NCBI RefSeq assembly: GCF_029784135.1
Contig: NC_073746.1
Coordinates: forward strand, 92,516,564-92,580,563
Direction of reading: 5' to 3'
Origin: Toxorhynchites rutilus septentrionalis
Lineage: Eukaryota > Arthropoda > Insecta > Diptera > Culicidae
DNA: 64,000 nucleotides
A program made the position numbers and the translations under genes. Positions 21,256 to 32,023 of the stretch are shown one piece after another. Position 1 is the first letter of the stretch. Each line of letters opens with the position of its first letter. The notes below the pieces were generated by a model, which did not search any database, was not told the DNA's origin, and was given only the letters and a program-made list of their open reading frames with translations.

Positions 21256-24200
21256 TTCAAATAGAGAGGTCGGAGATATCACTGTTTTACAGTGGAATTG
21301 TCGTAGTCTTATCCCTAAATTGGATACATTCAAATTTTTAATTCATAAGTTCAATTGTGATGTTTTTGCTCTGTCCGAAACTTGGCTTTCTTCGCGAGAT
21401 GATCTCTCTTTCCACGATTTTAATATTATACGCTTGGACCGTGATGACAGATACGGAGGGGTGCTATTGGGGATCAATAAGTGCCACTCATTTTTTCGAA
21501 TTGACCTTCCACCTATTGGAGGGATTGAAGCTGTTGCTTGTCATGCAAACATCAGAGGAAAAGACCTCTGTATTGTCAGCTTGTATTGGCCTCCGAGAGC
21601 TGCGGTTAGCCGCAAGCAACTTGTTGACATGTGCTCACTCCTTCCTGAGCCACGATTGATCTTGGGAGACTTCAACTCTCACGGAACTGCCTGGGGGGAA
21701 CAGTACGACGACAATCGTTCACTGTTGATATATGATCTTTGTAACAGCTTCAATATGACACTTTTGAACACTGGGGAAACAACACGTGTACCTAAACCTC
21801 CTGCTAACCCAAGTGCTCTTGACCTCTCGCTTTGCTCGAATACACTATCGTTAGATTGCAAGTGGAATGTAATCCAGAACCCCAACGGTAGTGATCACTT
21901 GCCAATCAAAATTTCCATCACCATTGGGTCGAATTCTTCTGAATCTATAAACATGGCATATGACCTCACAAGACACATTGACTGGAAAAAATATGCGGAC
22001 GCGATTGCTCTAGCCATCAATTCCAGAGATGGTTTACCTCCATTGGAGGAGTATAACTTCCTTTCTCGTTTGATCTATGACAGCGCGGTTCGCGCTCAAA
22101 CGAAACCCATCCCAGGCTCCACTATTTGTCGAAGGCCTCCCAATCCATGGTGGGATAGCTAATGTTCCAAGCTTTATCAGGATAAATCGAACGCATTCAA
22201 AGCTTTTCGGAAACGTGGAACCATTGAAAATTTTCAATCGTATTTGGACCTTGAAAATCAATTTAAAAACTTGATCAAAGGGAAAAAACGTGCTTATTGG
22301 CGAAATTTCGTGGGAGGTTTGTCACGAGAAACGTCAATGAAAAAATTATGGAAAGTGGCTCGAAACATGAGAAATCGCTCTTCATCCAATGAAAGCGAGG
22401 AATATTCACATCGATGGATTTTTAATTTTGCACGGAAGGTTTGTCCTGGTTCCGTTCCTGTGCAAAAAATTGTTCGAGATATACCACAAGATAGGTGCGA
22501 TCTTGATTCCGAGTTTTCGATGGTAGAATTCTCTCTTGCTCTCCTTTCATGTAACAACTCTGCTCCCGGATCGGATAGAATTAAGTTCAACTTGCTGAAA
22601 AATCTCCCTGATGTGGCGAAACATCGCTTGTTGAATTTATTCAATCGGTTTCTGGAGCATAATATTGTTCCAGATGATTGGAAACAAGTACGAGTTATAG
22701 CTATTCAAAAACCCGGAAAACCCGCGTCCGACTTCAATTCGTACCGCCCAATAGCAATGCTGTCTTGTATACGGAAATTGTTGGAGAAAATGATCTTGTT
22801 TCGCCTCGATCGATGGGTTGAAACGAATGGCCTACTCTCAGATACACAATATGGGTTCCGCAGGGGCAAGGGGACGAATGATTGTCTTGCGTTGCTTTCT
22901 TCAGAAATTCAAATGGCTTACGCCGGAAAAAAACAAATGGCTTCAGTATTCTTGGACATAAAGGGGGCCTTTGATTCTGTTTCAATAGAGGTTTTGACAG
23001 ACAAATTACACTCTCGGGGTCTGCCGCCTCTATTGAATAATATGTTATATAACTTGCTTTGTGAGAAGCATTTGAACTTTTCTCACGGAGATTCGGCAGT
23101 AAGTCGGGTCTCTTACATGGGCCTCCCCCAGGGCTCATGTTTAAGCCCCCTTTTGTACAACTTCTATGTAAGCGACATCGACAATTGCCTTACACAAAAT
23201 TGCAGCCTTGAGGTTTTGGCAGGCGTACTCCCACTAAAAGATCGCTTCAATTTATTATCTCTTCGGTTCCTCATCCGGTGTAAGGTTATGAACCCATTGG
23301 TGATCGGAAATTTTGAGCAGCTGATCGAGCTAAATTCTCACTCTGGATTCATGAGCCCATATCATGAATTCATCTCCATGCAGGTTGATCCTTCTTCGTA
23401 TATTCCCAACCGTGTTTGTTTTCCTGACTACATCAATTCCTCTGTACATTTTGATCTGTCCATGAAGCAAGATATCCATGAATATTCAGATTATCAACGA
23501 TCAAGGATCGCTCCAACGATCTTCGATGCAAAGTATGGGGGTATAAATTGTGATAATATGTACTTTACTGATGGGTCCACTATAAACGAGTTCACAGGAT
23601 TTGGAGTGTTCAACAAAATTTTCAGCACCTCCCACAGTCTTCAGTTTTCTTGCTCAGTGTATATTGCTGAATTGGCAGCGATACACTGGGCGCTGGACAG
23701 CGTCGCCTCACGACCTGTTGAACACTATTACATTGTAACGGATAGTCTTAGCTCCGTCGAAGCTATCCGTTCAGTGAGGCCGGAAAAGCACTCGCCGTAC
23801 TTCCTTGAGAGAATACGAGAAATTTTGAGTGCTTTATCCAGACGCTGTTATGTCATTACCTTTGTGTGGGTCCCTTCTCATTGCTCAATTCCGGGTAATG
23901 AGAGGGCTGACTCATTAGCAAAGGTAGGTGCGATTGAAGGCGATATTTATCAGCGTCAAATCGCCTTCAATGAATTTTACTCTTTAGTCCGTAAAAATAC
24001 CATCGCTAACTGGCAACGCAAATGGAACGAAGGTGAATTGGGCCGGTGGCTCCACTCGATTATCCCTAAGGTTAGCCTCAAACCATGGTTCAAAAGTCTG
24101 GACTTGAGTCGGGACTTTATTCGCACCTTCTCCCGACTCATGTCCAATCACTGTTCGTTAGATGCGCTTCTCTTTCGTTTCAATCTTGCCAGCAACAATC

Positions 24201-24409
24201 TCTGCGTCTGTGGTCAAGGTTATCACGACATCGAGCATGTTGTTTGGTCGTGCGAGGTGTATCTTGTCGCCAGATCGAATTTAGAGAACTCCCTTCGGGC
24301 TAGAGGAAGGCAGCCCAATGTGCCGGTGAGAGATGTGTTGGCTCGGTTAGACCTTGATTACATGTCCCAAATATATGTTTTCCTTAAATCTATCGATGTT
24401 CGTGTGTGA
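21248..24409 (+). pseudogene. Retrotransposon ORF2, with a stop and a deletion of the RT catalytic box
   Basis: The ATG at 21248 overlaps the ORF1 stop. The endonuclease comes first (WNCRS, SETW, GDFNSHG, SDHLPI). A TAA at 22160-22162 replaces the CAA of copy A. The same frame then resumes and runs unbroken to 24409. RT boxes are present up to GLPQGSCLSPLLYNFYVSDI; then NCSL joins directly to EVLAGVLPLKDRF near 23208-23212, where copy A continues to the catalytic LADDG. RNase H follows with its catalytic set (FTDGS, AELAAIHWALDS, TDSLSS, PSHCSIPGNERAD). A CVCGQGYHDIEHVVWSC finger closes the protein. Inactive as RT. Confidence 0.92.
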
Positions 24410-24762
24410 TTATCCTTATATCCTTATACCCTCCATTTCTTCCTTTATGAGTAATTGGTCCGCTTGCTATAAACAGGAGAATGAAATGTGAATTCACAAT
24501 AGATGTACGAATAGATTTAAGAATTGAGTGTGTGTGATTATCAACATTGTAATAATTTCCTTATACCCCATCCTTTTCCTGAGAAAAATATGTCACCCTT
24601 CTAATCTCGAGTTCACCGCGAGTAATCGGTTTCCCACATTACTAACCATAGATTTAAGAAAATTGTTCATATATATAGTTTTAAAAATATATTTAAGATT
24701 TTGGCTCCTTTAAACTTATGCAACTGAGCCTGTAAAAATAAACGAATTTATAAAAAAAAAAA
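24410..24762 (+). other. 3' UTR and A tail of retrotransposon copy B
   Basis: Contains a TGTGTGATTATC repeat, the phrase ACTGAGCCTGTAAAAATAAACG shared with copy C, and ends in about 12 A residues. Confidence 0.8.
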
Positions 24763-25485
24763 ATGAGATGGTTCTGCTTATGGGTGGCGGTCAGTTTCGG
24801 CTTCCCTTGAGGTTTCTTCCACATGGTGTTTGGTGACTCATTCAAGATGTGCGCAATATGCCTCTTCGTTACTGGAACAACCGATTCTGCCTCAATGTAT
24901 GAGCAGGACATCGTTTCCTGGTTGCTCCGTGTCTTATTCGACCTATAAGACGCAAAGTAACTTTGGTGTTCCCATTCGTTGGTCGTTATATCCCATATTT
25001 CTGGCACTATTAAAAGAAATTCCGTACGTATAGCGATTAGAAAACTTTTGTTCGCTGAATATCTTTATTATTTTCCGCAGTTCTTCCGTCAATAGAATAC
25101 CTTTCGCCATTCCTTTAAATTCTACGTAAATCACTAATCTGACGAACTTCTTACGTTTCACATCTAATATTTATTTTGTAAATTGAACATTTCCAAGTAT
25201 TTTTTCAAAAAACACAGATAAAGGCTTGGTGATTATGCGAAAACTCGATTTTTATGCCCTGCGGCTAAACGTATGTCTCGGGAAAAAACGACGTTTGAAT
25301 GTTTATATCCACCGTTGCCGCCTTGTGTGTGTGTGTGATTGTGACGCACGTCCTTTCAATAAAAGTGACTTAAATATACTATCACTACAGCAAATAAGTA
25401 TCCAGATAAAAAGAACATTCCTAGTTGTTTTGTAAGTGTTTCAAGTTTTTTTTCAAGTGCGGCTGAACGAATGTCTATCACTGTA

Positions 25486-26400
25486 CTAGCTGACCCAACG
25501 TGGTGTTGCTTCGTATCGCCCAAAATGAATTTTTTGATATCAATACCCTCAAACGTTCACGTTCTCTTACTAAGCGAAAGTTCATGGGCCCAATCGCAGA
25601 ACTATTCGTTGTTTGATCTTCAAATTGACTCTTTGCAATTTTCTTTTGCTACACACCCAAACTAGCGTTGCTGGAAAGCATTTCATTTTCGGCAGAAACC
25701 ATGTTTTTTCATGCCTTGTAGCGTCAAATGAGCAAATAATGTCATCTGTCCCCCAACGCTTCAAAATCTTTGTATGTATGGAAGCAGACATCTCTTTCTT
25801 TTTTATTTTTTTAATCTTCTTTGGGAATGCACCCATTTGTCTCTTGTTTTGCTCACTCGTATTAATCTTATATTGTCGTACCATATATATTATACAAATT
25901 CTTACCAGTATTTGAGAGTCATGACATTTTCTGTTATTTTTACGCTCATTTAATGTAATAAATCGGGATGACAAAACATGAGCTAAAAATCAATTTTGAG
26001 TGTAGATAGACCAAAACACGTCATTATAATATTGAATTATTTTCAGGAACAATTCTCGTTCAAGATTTTTCAATCTCTTGCAAATAACATATTTCTCTGG
26101 TACTACATGTACCATACATATTTGATACAGAAAATATAGTACAATGAAGACATATCAAATCGGACGATTTCATCCTTGAGAAGGAATACTTTTTGAATGC
26201 TTTCCATATTCGAACAAAGATCAATTTCGTTATGGCTTGTTACGATGTAATTGTATAACATAGGGGATTTCAATTTTCCGAATTTCTCGTATCCAAAAAC
26301 CCTCACATGCCAATTTTGGCTCCATTCGCTTGATTAGTTCTCGAGTTATGCAGAAGTTCGCGTTTCAATTGCATGACAAAGTCACAGGAGGGTTGTGTCC
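25486..26400 (+). repeat. CTAGCTGACCC-type dispersed element, copy 1, interrupted
   Basis: Begins next to the Tc1 end with CTGACCCAACGTGG (25491) and continues AAAATGAATTTTTTGATATC. After a nested MITE it resumes at 26005 (TTATTTTCAGGAACAATTCTCG) and reaches the unit CTTGATTAGTTCTCGAGTTATGCAG. Related copies: 40975-42150 and 55284-56175. Non-coding. Confidence 0.65.
25652..26002. mobile_element. TA-flanked MITE with CACACCCAAA ends, copy 1
   Basis: 351 bp, TA at 25650-25651 and 26003-26004, left end CACACCCAAACTAGCG, right end the inverted CACTCAAAATTG type. Related copies of the CTAGCTGACCC element at 41 kb and 55.4 kb lack it at this point. A right-hand fragment is at 31680-31922 and a larger copy at 43783-44614. 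Confidence 0.75.
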
Positions 26401-26540
26401 GAGACACGACCGCATAGTTGACGTAAGATTCCGTTAGGCTATCTGTTGATTTTGGATATGTTTGAAGAATTACATCGTTAAACTCATTGATAATGTTTTG
26501 GTGGCCCTGAAAAGCGGCGTTTTGCTCGGTTGCTCGGTAT
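26388..26540 (-). repeat. GTGTCC-GACGTA module followed by a histone-type stem-loop
   Basis: GTTGTGTCCGAGACACGACCG (26393 onward) is followed by TTGACGTAAGATTCCG and, 85 nt on, by a minus-strand hairpin GCCGCTTTTCAGGGCC (26503-26518). The first part recurs at 29185-29235. The hairpin fits the histone 3' consensus except for one stem mismatch. No histone coding sequence is visible next to it. Confidence 0.5.
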
Positions 26541-27480
26541 TGTTTGTTCACTCCACCAGTGTTTACCGAGTGATGATGATAGAAGGATGGTAAACAGTCG
26601 TTGGATGGTGCGTATCAGATAATAGATACCAAAGTGGAACGAGATATGATGAAAACCGCCATCTGCGATCCTAAACGAGATGCCTCCTGTGTTATGTATG
26701 AATGAAATAAAGAGTAAAAACTTAACAATGTAATATAAGATAAATTACCAATAACGAACACAATTATCAAATTTTCTCATCAGTAAAAACATGTTGTTTT
26801 AATATTGAGAAAACATATTTGAAAAGAAGAGGAAATTTTCTTTTATAATTCCAACTTTCTGAGTGTTTATTCAACCCAATGCGAATTTTAATCGAACTTA
26901 CGACACCTAATACTATAGCATATAGCTATATATGTAGAGCATATGGGAAATCACATTTTCTAATATTTCTTCACTTTTCCAATCTTTCTCGCCATACAAA
27001 CTTTCCTAGGGTGAAGATGAACACAACAAAATAGACAGCTAAAACCAAACGACCCGCTCGCGAGCAGGAACACACCTCGGTTTTTATTTATAAAAATTGA
27101 AATAAATCGATTCATATTTCAAGTCATTTTTAACACAACTGCAATTTTACACTTACACTTGTGCTAAATTGGTCACAATATACGATCGGTCATTGATATG
27201 AAATTTCACGAAGCAACCAACTTTAAAGTTCCGAATTGAAATTTTATTTGCTCGAATTGATCGTATCACTCACCTTACTTGCAATATTAAAATGCCCCCG
27301 ACTTGCATATATTTACAATGCCGATTTCCCCCACGCAGCTTGGTTTTGATGTCTCTGTTACCCGCCGCATGTGTCGTCAATTTCGACCAATCAGAAGGGG
27401 TTGAGCTTTTTCAATTGTTCGATAGTTAATTACATGACATATATTATTTTATTCAAGGTGAAAAACTGTTATAGAGTGCC
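26541..27480. other. Unassigned DNA
   Basis: AT-rich, no open frame or repeat ends recognised. Confidence 0.4.
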
Positions 27481-27489
27481 GAAATCGTT

Positions 27490-27800
27490 TGATGCAAAAA
27501 TCTCATCAATACATCATGAAATGACTGAGCAATATGCGTTTTAAATTGGACAATTTTCACGATGCGATCGATTTTCGTTTTTCAATTTGTACCCCCATAT
27601 GTTCCCGAAAGGCGTAATCCTACGTCATATCTCTCCTCCTCTTAGAGAGGGTATAGGGGTGTCGAACCACCATAGAAGTATTTGTTGCCCCTAAAACTTC
27701 CACACACCAAATTAGAGAGTGGTAGAATTGTCGAACCACCATAGAAATATAATATTTATTGACTCCTGAAACCTCCACATGCTAAATTTGGTTCCATTTG
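27490..27800. repeat. GACGTAGG unit (minus) joined to CACCATAGAA tandem units
   Basis: 27490-27625 in reverse is a diverged relative of the 190-bp unit at 13.4 and 47.0 kb. 27640-27800 has two copies of the block GTCGAACCACCATAGAA...CCTCCACA, the same tandem unit that is multiplied at 41.47-42.05 kb. Confidence 0.6.
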
Positions 27801-27986
27801 CGTGATACGCACGGTACTTATGATGGAAACTACACCAAATCACAATTTACATTATCATATGATCAATTCAAATTACGAGTGATTTTGAAAAAGGGTGTAT
27901 TCAAAATCATTGTTCTTTCTTTCAAAATTTTGCAACTCAAAATCCAGATGTAGGATTGAAATATAATGTTCGACAAAGCTGTTAGA

Positions 27987-28693
27987 TGGTTCAAAAGTCT
28001 GGACTTGAGTCGGGACTTCATTCGCACCTTCTCCCGACTCATGTCTAATCACTGTTCGTTAGACGCGCTACTTTTTCGTTTTAATCTTGCCAACAGCAAT
28101 CTCTTCGTTTGTGGCCACGGTTACTACGACATCGAACACGTTGTTTGGTCGTGCGAGTTATATCTTGTCGCCAGATCGAATTTAGGAAACTCCCTTTGGG
28201 CTCGAGGAAAGCAGCTCAATGTACCGGTGAGAGATGTGTTGGCTCGGTTAGACCTTGATTACATGTCCCAAATATATGTTTTCCTTAAAGCTATCGATCT
28301 TCGAGTGTGAGTGTTCATACATCCTTTTCCCCTCCTTTTCGTCCTTCGCGAGCTATCGGTTCCCTTCCTACTAACATTAGAATAAGTTAAATTGTAAATA
28401 CATATTAGATGTAAGGATAGTTTTAAGAATTGAGTGTGAAGTGTCAGTGTGAATGAGAATGTGAATGTGAATGTGAGTGTGGGTGTTAACACATCTCCTT
28501 ACATCCCATCCTTTTCCTAATGAAAATGTGTCACCCTTCTAAACTCGAGTCGACCGCGAGTAAGCGGTTTCCTATTTTACTAACCATAGAATTAGGGAAA
28601 CATGTTAATATATGCTAATAGAAATATAGTCAGGAGTATGGCTCCTTTAAACTTATGTAACTGAGCCTGTAAAAATAAACGGATTAATAAAAA
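27987..28693 (+). mobile_element. I-clade retrotransposon, copy C, 707-bp 3' fragment with 12-bp target duplication
   Basis: Starts in the ORF2 codons for WFKSLDLSRDF and ends in an A run. The duplication AAAGCTGTTAGA flanks it at 27975-27986 and 28694-28705. It is clearly diverged from copy B in both coding and 3' UTR parts, so it derives from a different parent. The 3' UTR includes a GTGAAT-type hexamer run (28446-28482). Confidence 0.92.
27988..28310 (+). pseudogene. C-terminal end of retrotransposon ORF2
   Basis: The last 107 codons remain in frame to the natural stop. The CCHC-like finger CGHGYYDIEHVVWSC is kept, although its first Cys pair reads LFVCG in place of LCVCG, losing one cysteine. 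All enzymatic domains are absent. Confidence 0.85.
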
Positions 28694-28832
28694 AAAGCTG
28701 TTAGAAAATCAATAAACTAGTCAGAAAAAAAATAACATTTTAAATACACAATTGAAAAAACTTACTCATAATTTGAATTTATTATTAAAAACTTTTATAA
28801 CTCAAAACACTCCCCTCTTCGATATTTTTTGT

Positions 28833-29168
28833 ATATTTTTATTGTAAACCATTTCTAATTTCACAAAGTTTGACATCTAGTGGTGCCGTGTCGGACTCAC
28901 CAAAATGAAGATATACATTTTTAAACTTTTATGAAATTTCAATACTTTGTAAAATCGTTACCATTTAAAAAAAGGAACAAAAAACAACAGAATCTACATA
29001 CGATTCAAAATGAAAACTATGCATAACGTTTTATCCTAGGACTAACCATTCTCGAGTATTGAAATTTCATAAATATTCAGAAACTCAGATCTCCATTTTG
29101 GTGAGTCCGACACGGCACCACTAGACGTCAACCTTTGTGAAATTGGAAGTGGTTTTCAATAAAAATGT
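28833..29168. mobile_element. Foldback MITE with ~115-bp arms
   Basis: Left arm 28833-28948 and right arm 29055-29168 are inverted copies sharing TAGTGGTGCCGTGTCGGACT and TTATGAAATTTCAATACT. No coding sequence. No clear target duplication found. Confidence 0.8.
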
Positions 29169-29184
29169 TTAGAAATAAATTGTA

Positions 29185-30548
29185 AGGGGTTGTATCTAGG
29201 ACACGGCTGCATATTTTCGACGTAGAACTACGCAATTATATTATGCAATCCACTTGTTTACCACTTCGAATATTATTTTAGAATGGATTGAAATTTTTGT
29301 AATAAATTATGTTCTTCGTTACAAATAAATTTGATGAACGTCCTTTTACGTTTGATATGATGCCTAGGACTACCAAAATATGTGAACGGAAAATTGTCAA
29401 ACGATCATTGTATTTTACATTTCCCTCTGAAATTATTGTGCAACTCATGTTTGCGTAGTTCTCGAACCGCGAAAGTTCATTCACTTCTAGTATCTGAAAT
29501 GACGATTTTCCCAGACTTCTCAGTTTCAAAGTACGTTTTAGGGAACTATATTCCGGTTTGCACACGACAAGCGAGTAGAAAATTCAAATCATGAGAATTC
29601 GTTCACAGTGAAAATAGTCATCAACTTTATTTCATAAAAACGTGACCTGTTTTCTGATTTGGCACCCTTCCTGAAAGACGTAGTTCTTCGTCAAAAATAT
29701 CGCACTCTGTTCCTCCTTTTTTTTTTTTGAATTTATGCATCCAACACTTAGTTGGTTTTGTCTATGTTTTAATTTTCATTGTTGTTATTGTTGATTAAAA
29801 CATTTTAAGCTAATTAATTTCACAACAATAGAACCACTTAATTGTTTTTTTGAGTTTTCAAAGAGATGAAAGTAGTCGGTTGAATTGAAGTATATAGTGT
29901 AGGATATAATAACTATTTTCTTTTAAAAGTCTGGCCATTTGAACTTTATTGTTGTGTTCAGGCGCGAAAAAATAAAAAAACTCAAATTCCAGTGTATAAT
30001 AACTATAGAACCAGATGGAAAAGCTCTCACTCCTTTAAAAAAGTGACGTCAATTTCACATGAATTACAATAAGTTTCTAGTTCGTATGTCATCTTTAGTT
30101 TTCAATCAGATGAAATAACCCATTCGGGATGGTTTTGACCAAGTTGCGCCATGTTGTAGAGTGTATCTCGATACTGCTCGTTTGAGTTCTTCAGATCTCT
30201 CATACTGCTTGTAAGCTACATCTACTATTCGAACGATCACTCCTCATAAGCTCTTGATCTGACCAGTCCAGAATCTGAAGCCCTTATTCAATAATTTCAG
30301 AACTACGGAACCGATTCAAATGATCGACACATCAAATTGAAGTCGCCAGTAAGCTAGTCTTATTGGAAAAAATATTACATCTGTGAAAAACAGTGTTCTT
30401 CAAAAAAATATCACAATTGCGAAAAACATGGATTTTGTTCTCGTAGTTATTTATTGAATATGTTTTTTATAGTTTACATGGTTTCGGGACCTAGGGCACT
30501 ACATTTTTTATATCTTTTCTTGAAAACTGAGGTTATTTTTACATAACA
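29185..30548. repeat. Repeat fragments, then unassigned DNA
   Basis: 29185-29240 repeats the GTGTCC-GACGTA module of 26.39 kb. 29378-29510 recurs inverted at 49200-49330. 29620-29690 is the flank sequence of the TTAA element at 7.3-8.1 kb. From 29.7 kb on nothing is recognised. Confidence 0.5.
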
Positions 30549-30550
30549 TA

Positions 30551-31478
30551 AGGAAAATGATTTTGGTTTGTCCAGTCGAAAACCATGGTTTGTCCACGTT
30601 TTTAAATGCTCTAGTTCAGCGCACGGGTGTCAAATTAGGTATTCGAATATTTCAAAACATATAAATAATATTGTCTTCTTCATGATTTACAACAGTTTTA
30701 TATTATATTTTCACGGATTCACATGTTCAAAAGGATTATAAAATCCACATTCTATTGGTGTCAATGCGCCCCTCATTTGAGCTAACTTTTAATCAATCAC
30801 CAGATGATTAATTGGCACGTATTCAGACCTTTTCTGGATTACAACACTCACAAATATTGTAAACATCATGGTTGCACACCATTTGTATTAGATTTACTTG
30901 GCTAAACCATGTAAATCATACATTTCGATGACCTCGATTCTGATCATGAGTTGTCCAATTCACTAATGTTGTTTTGTCCACATGATTTCCATAGCAACCG
31001 CTTGCCGCACTGCGTTTATTGTGTCTATCGCGCATAGCAGAAATAAAGTTTCTCTGTGTTGAGTGTGTTGAGGTGAACATGCCCAAGAAAATGCAAAATT
31101 CTGAAGAAAGCCTAAATTATGAATGGATCAATATGATGACAGTATACTGAAGCATTGAGAAATGCAACATCTACTTTTAAATTTGATTTTTTTCATTCAA
31201 AAATATTGATTTCAAGAGCTGGACCAAATTTTTTGGACAAACCATGATCAGAGGCTGACAAACCATGATCATAATTTCTCTTCGAGGGTAATCGTTAAAA
31301 AACATAAATATTTGAATAATTTCAACGCCTCATGGTAGAATTAGAAACTAGGGACTTAGGGCTTCTCAACAAACCCAAACTCGTCTTGATTATATGTGAT
31401 TTTCATGAAGAAAAATCTATTTGCATTTACTAGTTGCGTGAAAACACTCTAAATTGGACAAACAAAGATCATTTACCC
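30551..31478. mobile_element. TA-flanked non-autonomous DNA element with repeated GTTTGTCC sites
   Basis: 928 bp flanked by TA. The ends AGGAAAATGATTTTGGTTTG and, inverted, GGGTAAATGATCTTTGTTTG form imperfect inverted repeats. The motif ACCATGGTTTGTCC or its inverse recurs near both ends (30571, 30588, 31227, 31250, 31455), like transposase-binding sites. A 20-codon frame at 31080 (MPKKMQNSEESLNYEWINMM) may be a transposase start remnant. Confidence 0.6.
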
Positions 31479-31679
31479 TATTCAAAATTCAGAGAGTTTT
31501 TTTTTGTTTTTGAATAATGATTTCTCAAAACTAACATTTTCAGTCATATTCCTATGCGACTGGACTGAATCTATACCACTAGAATACAATTCTTTTATAA
31601 GTGGGCCTCATTTTGATATGTCGACCATCTAAATCGGTCCATTAGTTCAAAAGTTATGAATTTTCGAAAAAAGTCATCT

Positions 31680-31922
31680 CATTACAAATTGAAGTATGAA
31701 AGTGTTTTCTAATTTTACTCTTAGAAAACATTTTTCTATATCCATCTCGGTCTGGGCCGTGTACATATGAGACAAAGTAATGCGGCTTATTTGAAACGTG
31801 TCTCTTGTTTCGCTCGCTTGCCAGTATTTGAGAGTCATGACAATTTCTGTTATTTTTATGCTCATTTAAGGTAATAAATCGGGATGACAAAACATGAGCT
31901 AAAAATCAATTTTGATTGTAGT
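31680..31922. repeat. Right-hand fragment of the CACACCCAAA MITE family
   Basis: Shares GTGTTTTCTAA, GTCTGGGCCGT, TTTCGCTCGCT and AATAAATCGGGATGACAAAA with the copies at 25.65 and 43.78 kb. Confidence 0.7.
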
Positions 31923-32023
31923 AATAATTTGAACATAATATAGAACATAATATAGGCTTTGGACTAGAGGGCGCTTTATTTTTTTATGTTTTTTCCTGGA
32001 AGCTGAGGTTGTTTTACATAATA

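Larger units (their letters stand above)
19093..24762 (+). mobile_element. I-clade non-LTR retrotransposon, copy B, about 5.67 kb, apparently full at both ends
   Basis: It contains a 620-nt 5' UTR, ORF1 with three zinc knuckles, ORF2 with endonuclease, partial RT, RNase H and a C-terminal CCHC, a 350-nt 3' UTR with AATAAA (24737-24742) and a terminal A run. The order EN-RT-RNase H-CCHC is that of the I clade and its relatives. It lies antisense to the Tc1 element it interrupts. Three lesions make it defective: a frameshift in ORF1, a stop in ORF2, and a deletion removing the RT catalytic box. Confidence 0.93.
18600..25110 (-). pseudogene. Tc1-like transposase, split and decayed
   Basis: The N-terminus starts at the ATG at 25110 (MAKGILLTEELRKIIKIFSE), followed in shifted frames by a helix-turn-helix-like segment ending near 24775. 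Beyond the retrotransposon, the minus strand at 18630-18720 reads DYNPIENLWRILAEMVYANG, the DD34E block with its catalytic Glu (IEN). Several frameshifts and stops occur in both pieces. It is inactive both from its own mutations and from the insertion. Confidence 0.82.
18224..25483 (-). mobile_element. Tc1-like (DD34E) transposon interrupted by a non-LTR retrotransposon
   Basis: The ends CAGTGGTAGACATTCGTT (18224) and its inverted partner (CAGTGATAGACATTCGTT read from 25483) are flanked by TA at 18222-18223 and 25484-25485. Removing the 5.68-kb insertion and one copy of its duplication leaves about 1.58 kb, normal for Tc1 elements. The right piece (24763-25483) encodes the N-terminus, the left piece (18224-19092) the C-terminus. 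Confidence 0.88.

Noticed and set aside
22294..23138. Minus-strand frames inside retrotransposon copy B (and plus-strand frames at 246-956 and 994-1552 in copy A)
   Set aside because: Shadows of ORF2; the same antisense frames appear in both copies only because ORF2 is shared.
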